NCBI GenBank assembly: GCA_945906305.1
Contig: CAMDQT010000026.1
Coordinates: 1 to 45,623, forward strand
Direction: 5' to 3'
DNA from: Ferrithrix thermotolerans DSM 19514
GTDB lineage: Bacteria; Actinomycetota; Acidimicrobiia; Acidimicrobiales; CAIXPF01
Length of the DNA stretch: 45,623 bases
Shown here: one piece after another, positions 16,390-23,388 of the stretch
Layout: every line of letters starts with the position of its first letter
Numbering within the stretch: the stretch's first letter is position 1
Program-made: the position numbers and the translations under genes
The notes under the pieces: generated by a model
What the model was told of the DNA's origin: nothing
Database searches by the model: none
Seen by the model: only the letters and a program-made list of their open reading frames with translations

Positions 16390-18423
16390 ATGACTGACAG
16401 CGAACCCGTCATCCTCAGCGGGCGTTACGAACTGCATAGCCGCATTGCCCGTGGCGGGATGGCCGAGGTCTACCTCGCTCGCGATCGGCTGCTTGACCGG
16501 CCGGTGGCGATCAAGGTGTTGTTTCCTGAGTTCGCGGTCGATCCTTCCTTCGTGGAGCGGTTTCGCCGTGAAGCCCAGGCCGCGGCCAACTTGACTCATG
16601 CCTCCATTGTCGGGGTCTTCGACTGGGGTTCCTACGAGAGCACCTACTTCATCGTCATGGAGTACGTGCGCGGTCGGGCATTGTCGGAGATCCTGCGGGC
16701 CGAGGGCCGGTTGGACCCCCATCAAGCTGCCGACCTCATTGTCGATATCGCCGGTGCGCTGTCTTTCGCCCATCGCAACGGCGTCGTGCACCGCGACATC
16801 AAGCCCGGCAACGTGCTCATCTCGCCACAGGGCCAAGTCAAGGTCGCTGATTTCGGCATCGCGCGGGCGATGAGCGGATCTGGTGAACAAAACCTCACCC
16901 AGACCGGGTCGGTGATGGGGACGGCTACCTACTTCTCGCCCGAGCAAGCGCAGGGTCTTTCCGTCGATCCCCGGTCCGACCTGTATTCCCTTGGTGTGGT
17001 GCTCTACGAGATGCTCGCCGGCCGACCGCCCTTCTCGGGCGACGGGCCAGTGGCCATTGCCTACAAGCATGTCCAGGAAAACCCGGTTCCGTTGCGCCGC
17101 CTTGATGCGACTATCCCGGTCGAGCTCGAGTTCATCTGCATGAAGCTCTTGGCGAAAGACCCCGACGATCGCTACGCCTCCGCGGAGGACCTGCGCGCCG
17201 ATCTGCGGCGCTTTCGCTCCGGCCAGCCATTTGTGGCCGACCCCGGGCGCAATCTCGGGTCGGCGGCGGCGACGAGCGCTATCCCGGGTCTTATGGGTGG
17301 CGGAGCGGCCGCTCGCCCGGTGGCCTCATCTCGCACGAATCCCTATGGCCAGCTTCGCGACACCGACGGTACGGCCGTTCTGCCCGGGGTAAGTGGCGGC
17401 GACTATCCCTACGAGCCCGCCCGGCGTACCTGGGTCTTCGTCGCGGTCCTCGCGGGGCTGTTGGTGGTGCTCGGTGGTCTCCTGCTGGCGTTGTCCAGCG
17501 TGCTCGGCTCCAACGGCGACAACTCGGGGCCAAGGCTCACCCATATCCTGCCCAACGTGGTCGGTGCCGACTACCGGACCGCACAGGCTCAACTCGAGGA
17601 GTTGGGACTTGTCGTTCGACTGGAGCGAGTCAAGAACGTTCAGGTCCCCATCGACCAGGTGACTCATCAGAATCCCCTCGCTGGGGTCAAGGTGGAGGAG
17701 GACTCCGTGGTCGTGTTGACGGTGAGTTCGTCCGACACGCTGGTGGCGATGCCCAACGTCGTGGGTACGACGGAGAGCGATGCGCGCAAGGTGTTGAGTG
17801 GACTCGGATTCACGAACATCGCGTCGACGAAGCTGGAGAGCACCAAGGCCGCAGGGGAGGTCCTGGAGCAGTCTCCGAAGGCCGGGGGCCAGAACGAGAA
17901 GTCGGCGTCCATCGTGCTGGTCGTCTCCGCTGGCGGCAAGATGATCACCCTGCCCGCGACTGCCGGCAAATCCTGTGAGGACGCCCGCAAGGCGATCATC
18001 GCGGCGGGGGTTCGGGAGGCGAAGGTGTCCTGCGTGGACACACCGAGTTCGACCATGGTCAAGGGCAAGGTCATTGGTACCGATCCCCAGAGCCAGGTCT
18101 CTTCCGATGTCGATGTGAAAGTTCTGGTCTCCTCGGGCCCGGCGAAGGTGAAAGTGCCTTCGGTCATCGGCCTGACGCAGGCCAGCGCCGAAAGCCAACT
18201 CTTGGGGACCGGCCTCAAGGTGCGAGTCGAGTTTGAACCCCGAGCCGATCGAGTGGATCGGGTTATCAACCAGTCGCCGTCCGAGGGCAACGAGGTCGAT
18301 GCCGCTTCAACGGTCACCATTGTGGTTGGCACGGCACCGACGCCGACCACCACGCCCACCACGGCACCGGCCACCACCGCGCCGGCCACCACCGCACCGG
18401 CAACGACCACCACCCATCCCTGA
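16390..18423 (+). CDS. pknB: PASTA-domain Ser/Thr protein kinase
   Basis: PknB senses muropeptides or lipid II outside and phosphorylates division and wall proteins inside. The kinase domain (about residues 12-275) has the loop IARGGMAEVY, Lys42, HRD at 134-136, DFG at 154-156 and an activation loop with TQT at 170-172, the autophosphorylation spot in mycobacterial PknB. A juxtamembrane linker leads to a membrane helix (about 344-365) and four extracellular PASTA repeats (about 383-650). PASTA 3 carries two cysteines. The tail is a Thr/Pro/Ala-rich repeat. The start is ATG at 16390; TAAGGT at 16375-16380 may serve as -10 or ribosome site. No second kinase (pknA) is present here. Confidence 0.97.
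   Translation: MTDSEPVILSGRYELHSRIARGGMAEVYLARDRLLDRPVAIKVLFPEFAVDPSFVERFRREAQAAANLTHASIVGVFDWGSYESTYFIVMEYVRGRALSEILRAEGRLDPHQAADLIVDIAGALSFAHRNGVVHRDIKPGNVLISPQGQVKVADFGIARAMSGSGEQNLTQTGSVMGTATYFSPEQAQGLSVDPRSDLYSLGVVLYEMLAGRPPFSGDGPVAIAYKHVQENPVPLRRLDATIPVELEFICMKLLAKDPDDRYASAEDLRADLRRFRSGQPFVADPGRNLGSAAATSAIPGLMGGGAAARPVASSRTNPYGQLRDTDGTAVLPGVSGGDYPYEPARRTWVFVAVLAGLLVVLGGLLLALSSVLGSNGDNSGPRLTHILPNVVGADYRTAQAQLEELGLVVRLERVKNVQVPIDQVTHQNPLAGVKVEEDSVVVLTVSSSDTLVAMPNVVGTTESDARKVLSGLGFTNIASTKLESTKAAGEVLEQSPKAGGQNEKSASIVLVVSAGGKMITLPATAGKSCEDARKAIIAAGVREAKVSCVDTPSSTMVKGKVIGTDPQSQVSSDVDVKVLVSSGPAKVKVPSVIGLTQASAESQLLGTGLKVRVEFEPRADRVDRVINQSPSEGNEVDAASTVTIVVGTAPTPTTTPTTAPATTAPATTAPATTTTHP
18340..18420 (+). 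repeat. Low-complexity repeat coding the Thr/Ala/Pro tail of PknB
   Basis: Near-identical units coding APATT (ACCGC-CCGGCCACC type) recur about four times, giving a Thr/Ala/Pro-rich C-terminal tail. Such tracts can vary in copy number. Confidence 0.6.
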
Positions 18424-18445
18424 GTTCGGCAGTCCCTGAGTTCGG
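18417..18445. repeat. Two direct copies of TCCCTGAGTTCGG upstream of crgA
   Basis: Copies lie at 18417-18429 and 18433-18445 with a 16-base period. The first spans the pknB stop. They end 11 bases before the crgA -10 element, so they cover the -35 region and could be a protein binding site. Confidence 0.6.
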
Positions 18446-18456
18446 ACCCCAGGGGG

Positions 18457-18462
18457 TAGAAT
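18457..18462 (+). promoter_or_regulatory. -10 element TAGAAT, predicted leaderless promoter of crgA
   Basis: TAGAAT is followed by TCCCCC (6 nt) and the ATG at 18469. No ribosome site is available. GGGGG before and CCCCC after the hexamer form a small inverted repeat around it. Confidence 0.6.
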
Positions 18463-18468
18463 TCCCCC

Positions 18469-18804
18469 ATGCCCAAGCCCGCCAAACGCAAGGTCCCCGG
18501 TGGCTTCCCAACGTCCACCGGTCGGGTGACCCCCAAAGGCGGGCCGGTTCCTCGGGCCTCGGCTGGTCGTACGACACCCGTGAGTTCGTCGAATCGTTCT
18601 GGCCGCTACACCGCGCCCGGCTCGGCGGTCAAGATCAAACCGTCGGGCCGCTGGGTGCCTTATACGGTGTTCACGCTGCTCGGCCTCGGACTCTTGACGA
18701 TCATCGTCAACTACCTGCGCGACGACGCGGCGAGCAACTGGGTGATCTTTCTAGGCCTGGGCTTCATCCTGTCGGGGATCATGGTCGCCACGCAGTGGCG
18801 GTGA
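18469..18804 (+). CDS. crgA: Cell division protein CrgA
   Basis: CrgA is a small actinobacterial membrane protein of the divisome that interacts with FtsZ, FtsQ and FtsI in mycobacteria. The 111-residue protein has a basic, Ser/Pro-rich N-terminal half, then the family core KPSGRWVPYTVFTLLGLGLL, with one membrane helix there and a second in NWVIFLGLGFILSGIMVAT. The second helix ends with a Thr-Gln-Trp-Arg tail. The position after pknB matches the conserved locus. Its own -10 element 6 nt before the ATG suggests independent, leaderless transcription. Confidence 0.93.
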   Translation: MPKPAKRKVPGGFPTSTGRVTPKGGPVPRASAGRTTPVSSSNRSGRYTAPGSAVKIKPSGRWVPYTVFTLLGLGLLTIIVNYLRDDAASNWVIFLGLGFILSGIMVATQWR

Positions 18805-18839
18805 GCAGACCCACCGACAAAGTACAGCAGTGTGGTTCT

Positions 18840-18876
18840 CCCCAAACTTATCCCCAGCCTGGGGATAAGTTTGGGG
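18840..18876. terminator. Bidirectional terminator hairpin, 18-bp arms
   Basis: CCCCAAACTTATCCCCAG and its exact reverse complement are separated by one base. The hairpin lies between the convergent crgA and the minus-strand zinc-ribbon gene, so it can stop transcription from both sides. It has no T-run. Confidence 0.8.
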
Positions 18877-18884
18877 CGGCCTAG

Positions 18885-19241
18885 CTACTCCATGGCTGGA
18901 GCTACGTAGTCCATGTCCTCCATGCAGTGACGGGGAGGATCGGGCATCTCATCATTGGCGATCGTCATGCGAACTTCGGTCCCGCAGCGCACGCACCGAT
19001 ACTGGATCTTCACTTTGCGCAACTCGCCGGGCGGCGGGGGACCTGGCACCGGGCGGGCAAAGGTGCCGATCATGGCGAAGCCCATGCGGAACATGAGGTA
19101 GGAGGCCCCGGCCGCGACCAAAGTGGGCCCCGCGGGGAAGCTTCCCAAGAAGAGGGCAAGCGCGACCCCTGTCGCTAGGAACACGGCCAGCATCCGGTTG
19201 CGGTTCATGCTGCCTCGCAGTGCGTTGATCCCGCGGTCCAT
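18885..19241 (-). CDS. Small membrane protein with C-terminal zinc-ribbon-like motif
   Basis: I do not recognise this 118-residue protein by name. It has a basic N-terminus (about 1-15), a hydrophobic stretch MLAVFLATGVALALFLGS and a second around LVAAGASYLMFRMGFAMIGT. A proline-rich linker leads to a cytoplasmic-type tail with CVRCG and a later RHC, which could bind one zinc with an incomplete CxxC-HxC pattern. ATG at 19241 is the annotated start; ATG at 19208 has a better ribosome site (GAGG) and would shorten it by 11 residues. The longer frame to 19448 has composition unlike a real protein. Confidence 0.7.
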   Translation of the reverse strand: MDRGINALRGSMNRNRMLAVFLATGVALALFLGSFPAGPTLVAAGASYLMFRMGFAMIGTFARPVPGPPPPGELRKVKIQYRCVRCGTEVRMTIANDEMPDPPRHCMEDMDYVAPAME

Positions 19242-19345
19242 CTTAGGCCGAGGGGATCGGAGGACCTTTGATTCGGGACCGCGCCCTGCACCGCGAGGGC
19301 GCATTGGCTCGCGTGAATGCCGAATCAACGGTAGGGGGGCTGTTG

Positions 19346-19375
19346 TTGACAGCGTGTCGGTAGACCTTCTACGGT
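19346..19375 (+). promoter_or_regulatory. Sigma-70 type promoter of the ABC transporter operon
   Basis: TTGACA at 19346-19351, an 18-base spacer and TACGGT at 19370-19375. It is the best -35/-10 pair in the window. Transcription from about 19382 gives a 5' leader of about 93 nt before the first ATPase gene. Confidence 0.6.
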
Positions 19376-19393
19376 GGCGGACCGCCGCCTGCC

Positions 19394-19420
19394 TGTGCCG
19401 TTGGTCACAACAACGGCACA
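19394..19420 (+). promoter_or_regulatory. Inverted repeat in the 5' leader of the ABC transporter operon
   Basis: TGTGCCGTTG and CAACGGCACA flank GTCACAA. It lies about 12 nt after the predicted transcription start and 55 nt before the first start codon. It could be an operator or an RNA hairpin. It is not followed by a T-run, so I do not call it an attenuator. Confidence 0.55.
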
Positions 19421-19474
19421 CAGGTGTCCTAACAGCGGTGTTGGACAACTCAAACGAAGGGGGAACCAGACCAC

Positions 19475-20239
19475 GTGGCTCTACTCGAAGTGCGTGACAT
19501 CACGGTCCGCTTCGGTGGCATCGTGGCCCTGGATGGGCTCACATTCGATATCGACGAAGGCCAGATCTGTGGCCTTATCGGTCCGAATGGTGCCGGCAAG
19601 ACAACGCTATTCAACGTTGTCAGCCGGATCTACGACACCACCGAAGGCTCGATCACCTATGACGGCCAAGACCTGCTGAGCATTCCTGCCCACGGGATGA
19701 GCAAACACGGTATCTACCGCACCTTCCAGAACCTGGCGCTGTGGCCGGGCATGACCGTTCTCGACAACGTCATGGTGGGTGATTATTCCAACACCAAGCA
19801 GACGTTCTTCACTGCTGCCCTGCGCTTGGGTACTCGCAAAGAAGAGAAGGACCTTCGGGAGCGGGCCTACGCCGCTCTGGAAGAACTCGAACTTCAGCAA
19901 CATGCGTTCCACCCCGCGGCCGGGTTGCCCTTCGGCACCTTGAAGCGCATCGAGATCGCCCGGGCCCTCATCGGCAAGCCTCGTCTGCTGATGCTCGACG
20001 AACCGGCCTCGGGCCTCACCCACCTTGAGGTGGACGAGCTTGCGGACACTATCCGGATGCTGCGTGATCGTCATGGTCTCACGGTGCTGCTTGTGGAGCA
20101 CCACATGAAAATGGTGATGGGTATCTCCGAAAATGTCGTGGTGCTCAACTTCGGTCAAAAGATCGCCGAAGGTGACCCCAACCACATCCGGAACCACCCC
20201 GCGGTGATCGAGGCTTACCTAGGGGGACAGGCGGCATGA
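19475..20239 (+). CDS. ABC transporter ATPase, LivG type
   Basis: This 254-residue ATPase belongs to the branched-chain amino-acid (HAAT) uptake family. Walker A is GPNGAGKTTLFN, the signature loop is LPFGTLKRIEIARAL in place of the classical LSGGQ, Walker B is RLLMLDEPASGL, and the H-loop is VEHHMK. It pairs with the LivF-type ATPase downstream. The start is GTG at 19475 behind GAAGGGGG (19456-19463). Substrates of this family include amino acids, urea and other small amides, so the actual solute is not proven. Confidence 0.92.
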   Translation: MALLEVRDITVRFGGIVALDGLTFDIDEGQICGLIGPNGAGKTTLFNVVSRIYDTTEGSITYDGQDLLSIPAHGMSKHGIYRTFQNLALWPGMTVLDNVMVGDYSNTKQTFFTAALRLGTRKEEKDLRERAYAALEELELQQHAFHPAAGLPFGTLKRIEIARALIGKPRLLMLDEPASGLTHLEVDELADTIRMLRDRHGLTVLLVEHHMKMVMGISENVVVLNFGQKIAEGDPNHIRNHPAVIEAYLGGQAA

Positions 20240-20949
20240 GCGACTTGATGTTGAGTTTGGTCGGCGTCAACGCCCGCTATGGCGCGGTCCAGGTCCTGCG
20301 CAACGTGAACCTCGAGGTTTCTCGGGGTGAGGTCGTGGTGGTGCTCGGCGCCAATGGCGCGGGCAAGACGACGACCCTTCGGGCCATCTGCTCGATGGTG
20401 CAAACGACCGGTTCGATTGAGATTCAGGGTACCCAGGTGGTCGGCAAGGACACCGCCGAGATCGTCCGCATGCGGGTGGCCCACGTGCCTCAGGGCCGGG
20501 GCACTTTCCCCGAACTTTCCGTCCTGGACAACTTGATGGTCGGGGCCTACGCCCGCAAGGACAAAGGCATCCAGGAGGACGTCGACCGGTGGATGGATGC
20601 CTTCCCTCGTCTCCGTGAGCGGCGGTCGCAGGCCGCCGGGTCGCTTTCGGGCGGGGAGCAGCAGATGCTCGCCGTGGCTCGAGCGATGATGTGCAAACCC
20701 GAGTTGTTGCTCCTCGACGAGCCATCGCTCGGTCTGGCGCCGATCATCATCGAAGACCTGTTCCGACGCTTCGGCGATATCAACCGAGAGACAGGAACCA
20801 CCATGTTGGTGGTCGAACAAAACGCCAACCTGGCGTTGGAGATTGCAAGTCGTGGCTACGTGCTGGAAGCAGGTCAGGTCGTGCTGCAGGGCACCGCCGA
20901 AGACCTGCGATCAAACGAAGCCGTACGTGAGGCCTACCTGGGGGCATGA
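20236..20949 (+). CDS. ABC transporter ATPase, LivF type
   Basis: This 237-residue ATPase is the second nucleotide-binding subunit. Walker A is GANGAGKTTTLRAI, the signature is SLSGGEQQMLAVARAMM, Walker B is LLLLDEPSLGLAP and the H-loop is VEQNAN. The ATG at 20236 overlaps the preceding stop by 4 bases, so the two ATPases are made together. The gene ends 7 bases before the first permease. Its short length and QQMLAVARAM segment are typical of LivF. Confidence 0.93.
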   Translation: MSDLMLSLVGVNARYGAVQVLRNVNLEVSRGEVVVVLGANGAGKTTTLRAICSMVQTTGSIEIQGTQVVGKDTAEIVRMRVAHVPQGRGTFPELSVLDNLMVGAYARKDKGIQEDVDRWMDAFPRLRERRSQAAGSLSGGEQQMLAVARAMMCKPELLLLDEPSLGLAPIIIEDLFRRFGDINRETGTTMLVVEQNANLALEIASRGYVLEAGQVVLQGTAEDLRSNEAVREAYLGA

Positions 20950-20956
20950 GGGCACG

Positions 20957-21994
20957 ATGACAGCAGTGACGACAGAAAGTCGGGGCTCGTTCCTGACCTG
21001 GCTCAAGACCGGCTCGGGCATTTTGACCACCATGATGGTGGTCATCACGATTGCCCTCATCCCGGCCATCATCCAGGGTGGGCTGAAGCTCTTCCTCCAG
21101 CGAATATTCGATTCGCTCAACAACGGTGCGGTGTATGCCGTGACCGCCATTGCCTTGGTGATCATCTTCAAGGCAACGACGCTCATCAACTTCGCCGGTG
21201 CCAACATCGCCATGTTCGGCGCGTACATATGCTGGTGGCTCAACACCAGCTACGGCGTGCCGATCTGGTTTGCGGTCTTCGCGGCCATGGGCGCAATGGC
21301 GGTGATGGGAGCCGTAATCGAGCGCTCTCTGATCCGACCATTCGACGTGAGCGACCATCTCCCGGTCGTGCTCATCACCTTCGGTCTCGCCGCCATCCTG
21401 GAGGCTTTTGCGGGAGGTTTCTGGGGCCTGGAGTTCCATAAGTTCCCCAGCCCCTTCCCTTCCGATCCGAAAGATCGATTCACCATTGCCGGCGCCTTCC
21501 TCCGCCACGAGACGATCGGCACGCTGATCGTCATGGGCATGATGATCGTCGGCGTCTACCTGTTGCTTAAGAAGACCAAGGTTGGTCTGGCGTTTCGAGC
21601 GGTGTCTTCCAACCCCGAGTCGGCACGTCTGGTCGGGGTTCGCACCGGCCGCACCCTGCAGGCCGGATGGGCCTTGGCCTCCGCCCTCGGAGTTCTCGGG
21701 GCGTGCTTGGTGGCGAAGCAAACCAACCTCGAGCCGGCCTTCATGGCCAAGCTCGTGATCTTTGCCTTCGCCGCGGCGACACTGGGCGGCCTTGACAGCA
21801 TCGGTGGCTCGGTCATCGGTGCGTTCATTGTGGCGCTGGTGCAGTCGATGCTTACCGGCTACGGCCAGGAAATCCCGGGCTTCAGTTGGCTCAAGTCGAA
21901 CTTCGCCTTGGTTCTGGCCTTCGTGCTGATCCTCGTAGTGCTGCTGTTCAAGCCCGCTGGACTTTATGGAACAAGGAGGATCGAACGAGTATGA
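20957..21994 (+). CDS. ABC transporter permease, LivH type, copy 1
   Basis: This 345-residue polytopic permease is of the HAAT family. After a variable N-terminal region with an extra hydrophobic stretch (SGILTTMMVVITIALIPAII) it enters the conserved core FLQRIFDSLNNGAVYAVTAI. The AFRAVSSNPESARLVG loop and the TLGGLDSIGGSVIGAF helix follow. The end is the family tail KPAGLYGTRRIERV. The start is ATG at 20957, 7 bases after livF; the longer frame to 20843 overlaps livF and is not family-like. It forms a heterodimer with the LivM-type protein encoded next, overlapping by 4 bases. Confidence 0.92.
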   Translation: MTAVTTESRGSFLTWLKTGSGILTTMMVVITIALIPAIIQGGLKLFLQRIFDSLNNGAVYAVTAIALVIIFKATTLINFAGANIAMFGAYICWWLNTSYGVPIWFAVFAAMGAMAVMGAVIERSLIRPFDVSDHLPVVLITFGLAAILEAFAGGFWGLEFHKFPSPFPSDPKDRFTIAGAFLRHETIGTLIVMGMMIVGVYLLLKKTKVGLAFRAVSSNPESARLVGVRTGRTLQAGWALASALGVLGACLVAKQTNLEPAFMAKLVIFAFAAATLGGLDSIGGSVIGAFIVALVQSMLTGYGQEIPGFSWLKSNFALVLAFVLILVVLLFKPAGLYGTRRIERV

Positions 21995-23148
21995 GTGGTG
22001 CAAGCACTTCCGGTGGCGGATCTATCAGAAAGGCGATGTTCGTCTTTCATGAAGGCACAAGCCAGCATCGTATGTACCAGGCATTCGGATGGCTCTTACT
22101 CGCCATCCCGATGATCATTGCCCCCTACATGCTTCCCAGTTTCCGGGTTGCACAGTTGGCGCAGTGCGCTGGATGGGCTGTGGCTATTCTCGGCATGAAC
22201 ATCGCAATCGGCTGGAGTGGCCTCCTCTCACTTGGGCACATCGCCTTTTGTGGGGTGGGTGCGTACACCACGACGATTCTGATCAACGAGAGCGGCTGGG
22301 AATTCTGGATGACGCTGCCCCTGGCGTTCATCGTTTGTTTCATAGCTGGTGGACTTGTGGGTCTTCCAGCTTTGAAGATCAAGGGCCTCTACCTGGCCTT
22401 GGTTACCTTCTCTCTCGCCTACACCTTCCCGATCTTGCTCAAGATCGAGGGTGGCGGGGTCGCTCGTCGGACCGGTGGCGACAACGGGCGAAATCTCGAC
22501 GAGAAACTGGTACCGACGGAATGGATTCGCAAGCTGTTCTTCGTCAATGGCGAGGGCACTGACGAGTCGACCCGGATCGCGGTCTACAAGTATTTCGTGA
22601 CAGTGGCGATAGGGTTGGTCTGCTTCCTCATCGTGCGCAACATCCTCAAGTCCCGTGGCGGTCGAGCGATGATCGCCCTGCGTGACAATCACATTGGTGC
22701 CGCGGTGAGCGGGGTGCCACTCAACAAGACCAAGGTCTTGACCTTTGCCCTCAGCGCGGCCATTGCCGGTATCGGCGGCTCGCTGATCGCCATGGTGCTG
22801 GACTCGGTGGGCCCGACCATGTTCGATGCCAACTATGCGATCATCACCCTCATGGGTCTGGTGCTCGCTGGGGTGGGCACCCTGCACGGTTGCTGGCTCG
22901 GTGGGCTGTTCGTGGTGTTCTTGCAGGACCTTGCTCCCCGTGCGGTGGGTTTGGTGCCCTTCTACGAACTCGACGTGGTCTACGCCCGAGCCATCTACGG
23001 CGTGATGCTGGTGCTTGTCGCCTTCTTCATGCCGGGCGGCGTGGTGTCCTTCAGCAAGAAATGGCGGGCGAGGCTCATTCAGGTGGTCCCCAAGTTGCCA
23101 GACACCTCCCATCTGCCCAAGCCGGGAGCAGCCGTCACCTTGGGCTGA
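21991..23148 (+). CDS. ABC transporter permease, LivM type, copy 1
   Basis: This 385-residue permease partners LivH. The LivM landmarks are the GMNIAIGWSGLLSLGHIAF helix, KIKGLYLALVTFSLAY, the loop RAMIALRDNHIGAAVSG and GIGGSLIAMVLDSVGP. An internal extension of charged residues (VARRTGGDNGRNLDEK and about 30 more) lies between the transmembrane segments. The ATG at 21991 overlaps the LivH stop (ATGA) and follows GGAGGA at 21975-21980. A strong hairpin follows the stop, ending this first half of the transporter operon. Confidence 0.92.
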   Translation: MSGASTSGGGSIRKAMFVFHEGTSQHRMYQAFGWLLLAIPMIIAPYMLPSFRVAQLAQCAGWAVAILGMNIAIGWSGLLSLGHIAFCGVGAYTTTILINESGWEFWMTLPLAFIVCFIAGGLVGLPALKIKGLYLALVTFSLAYTFPILLKIEGGGVARRTGGDNGRNLDEKLVPTEWIRKLFFVNGEGTDESTRIAVYKYFVTVAIGLVCFLIVRNILKSRGGRAMIALRDNHIGAAVSGVPLNKTKVLTFALSAAIAGIGGSLIAMVLDSVGPTMFDANYAIITLMGLVLAGVGTLHGCWLGGLFVVFLQDLAPRAVGLVPFYELDVVYARAIYGVMLVLVAFFMPGGVVSFSKKWRARLIQVVPKLPDTSHLPKPGAAVTLG

Positions 23149-23181
23149 GGCCCAGTTCGCATCCGGCAAAACGCGTTAGGC

Positions 23182-23211
23182 CAACAGCACACGGGTCCCC
23201 GTGTGCTGTTG
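23182..23211 (+). terminator. 14-bp hairpin terminator after livM copy 1
   Basis: CAACAGCACACGGG and its exact reverse complement are separated by TC, giving a 12-13 bp stem with a small loop. A modest T-containing tail (CCGTTTTC) follows. It separates the permease gene from the receptor gene. Confidence 0.75.
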
Positions 23212-23276
23212 TCCGTTTTCGGCTCGGGGCCACGAACGCTAGATGCGGGTGCGCCAAAAGTTTTTCGTTCGGTGAA

Positions 23277-23305
23277 CGGACATTTGCTGGCTCATCCCCT
23301 AACTT
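23277..23305 (+). promoter_or_regulatory. Candidate promoter of the receptor lipoprotein gene
   Basis: CGGACA at 23277-23282 and TAACTT at 23300-23305 with a 17-base spacer. A short inverted repeat GTCAC-ATCGA-GTGAC at 23312-23326 covers the predicted start of transcription and could be an operator. Leader length would be about 77 nt. Confidence 0.4.
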
Positions 23306-23388
23306 GCCCCGGTCACATCGAGTGACGAAGGGCAATCTGCGGCTGTGGGACAACTCGCAGGCAGCAATCCAAAAGGGGATACATACAC

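Noticed and set aside
18849-18867. Possible DnaA-box pair
   Set aside because: The sequences are one mismatch from the box and are explained by the perfect terminator hairpin between convergent genes; no AT-rich unwinding region or dnaA/dnaN is nearby.
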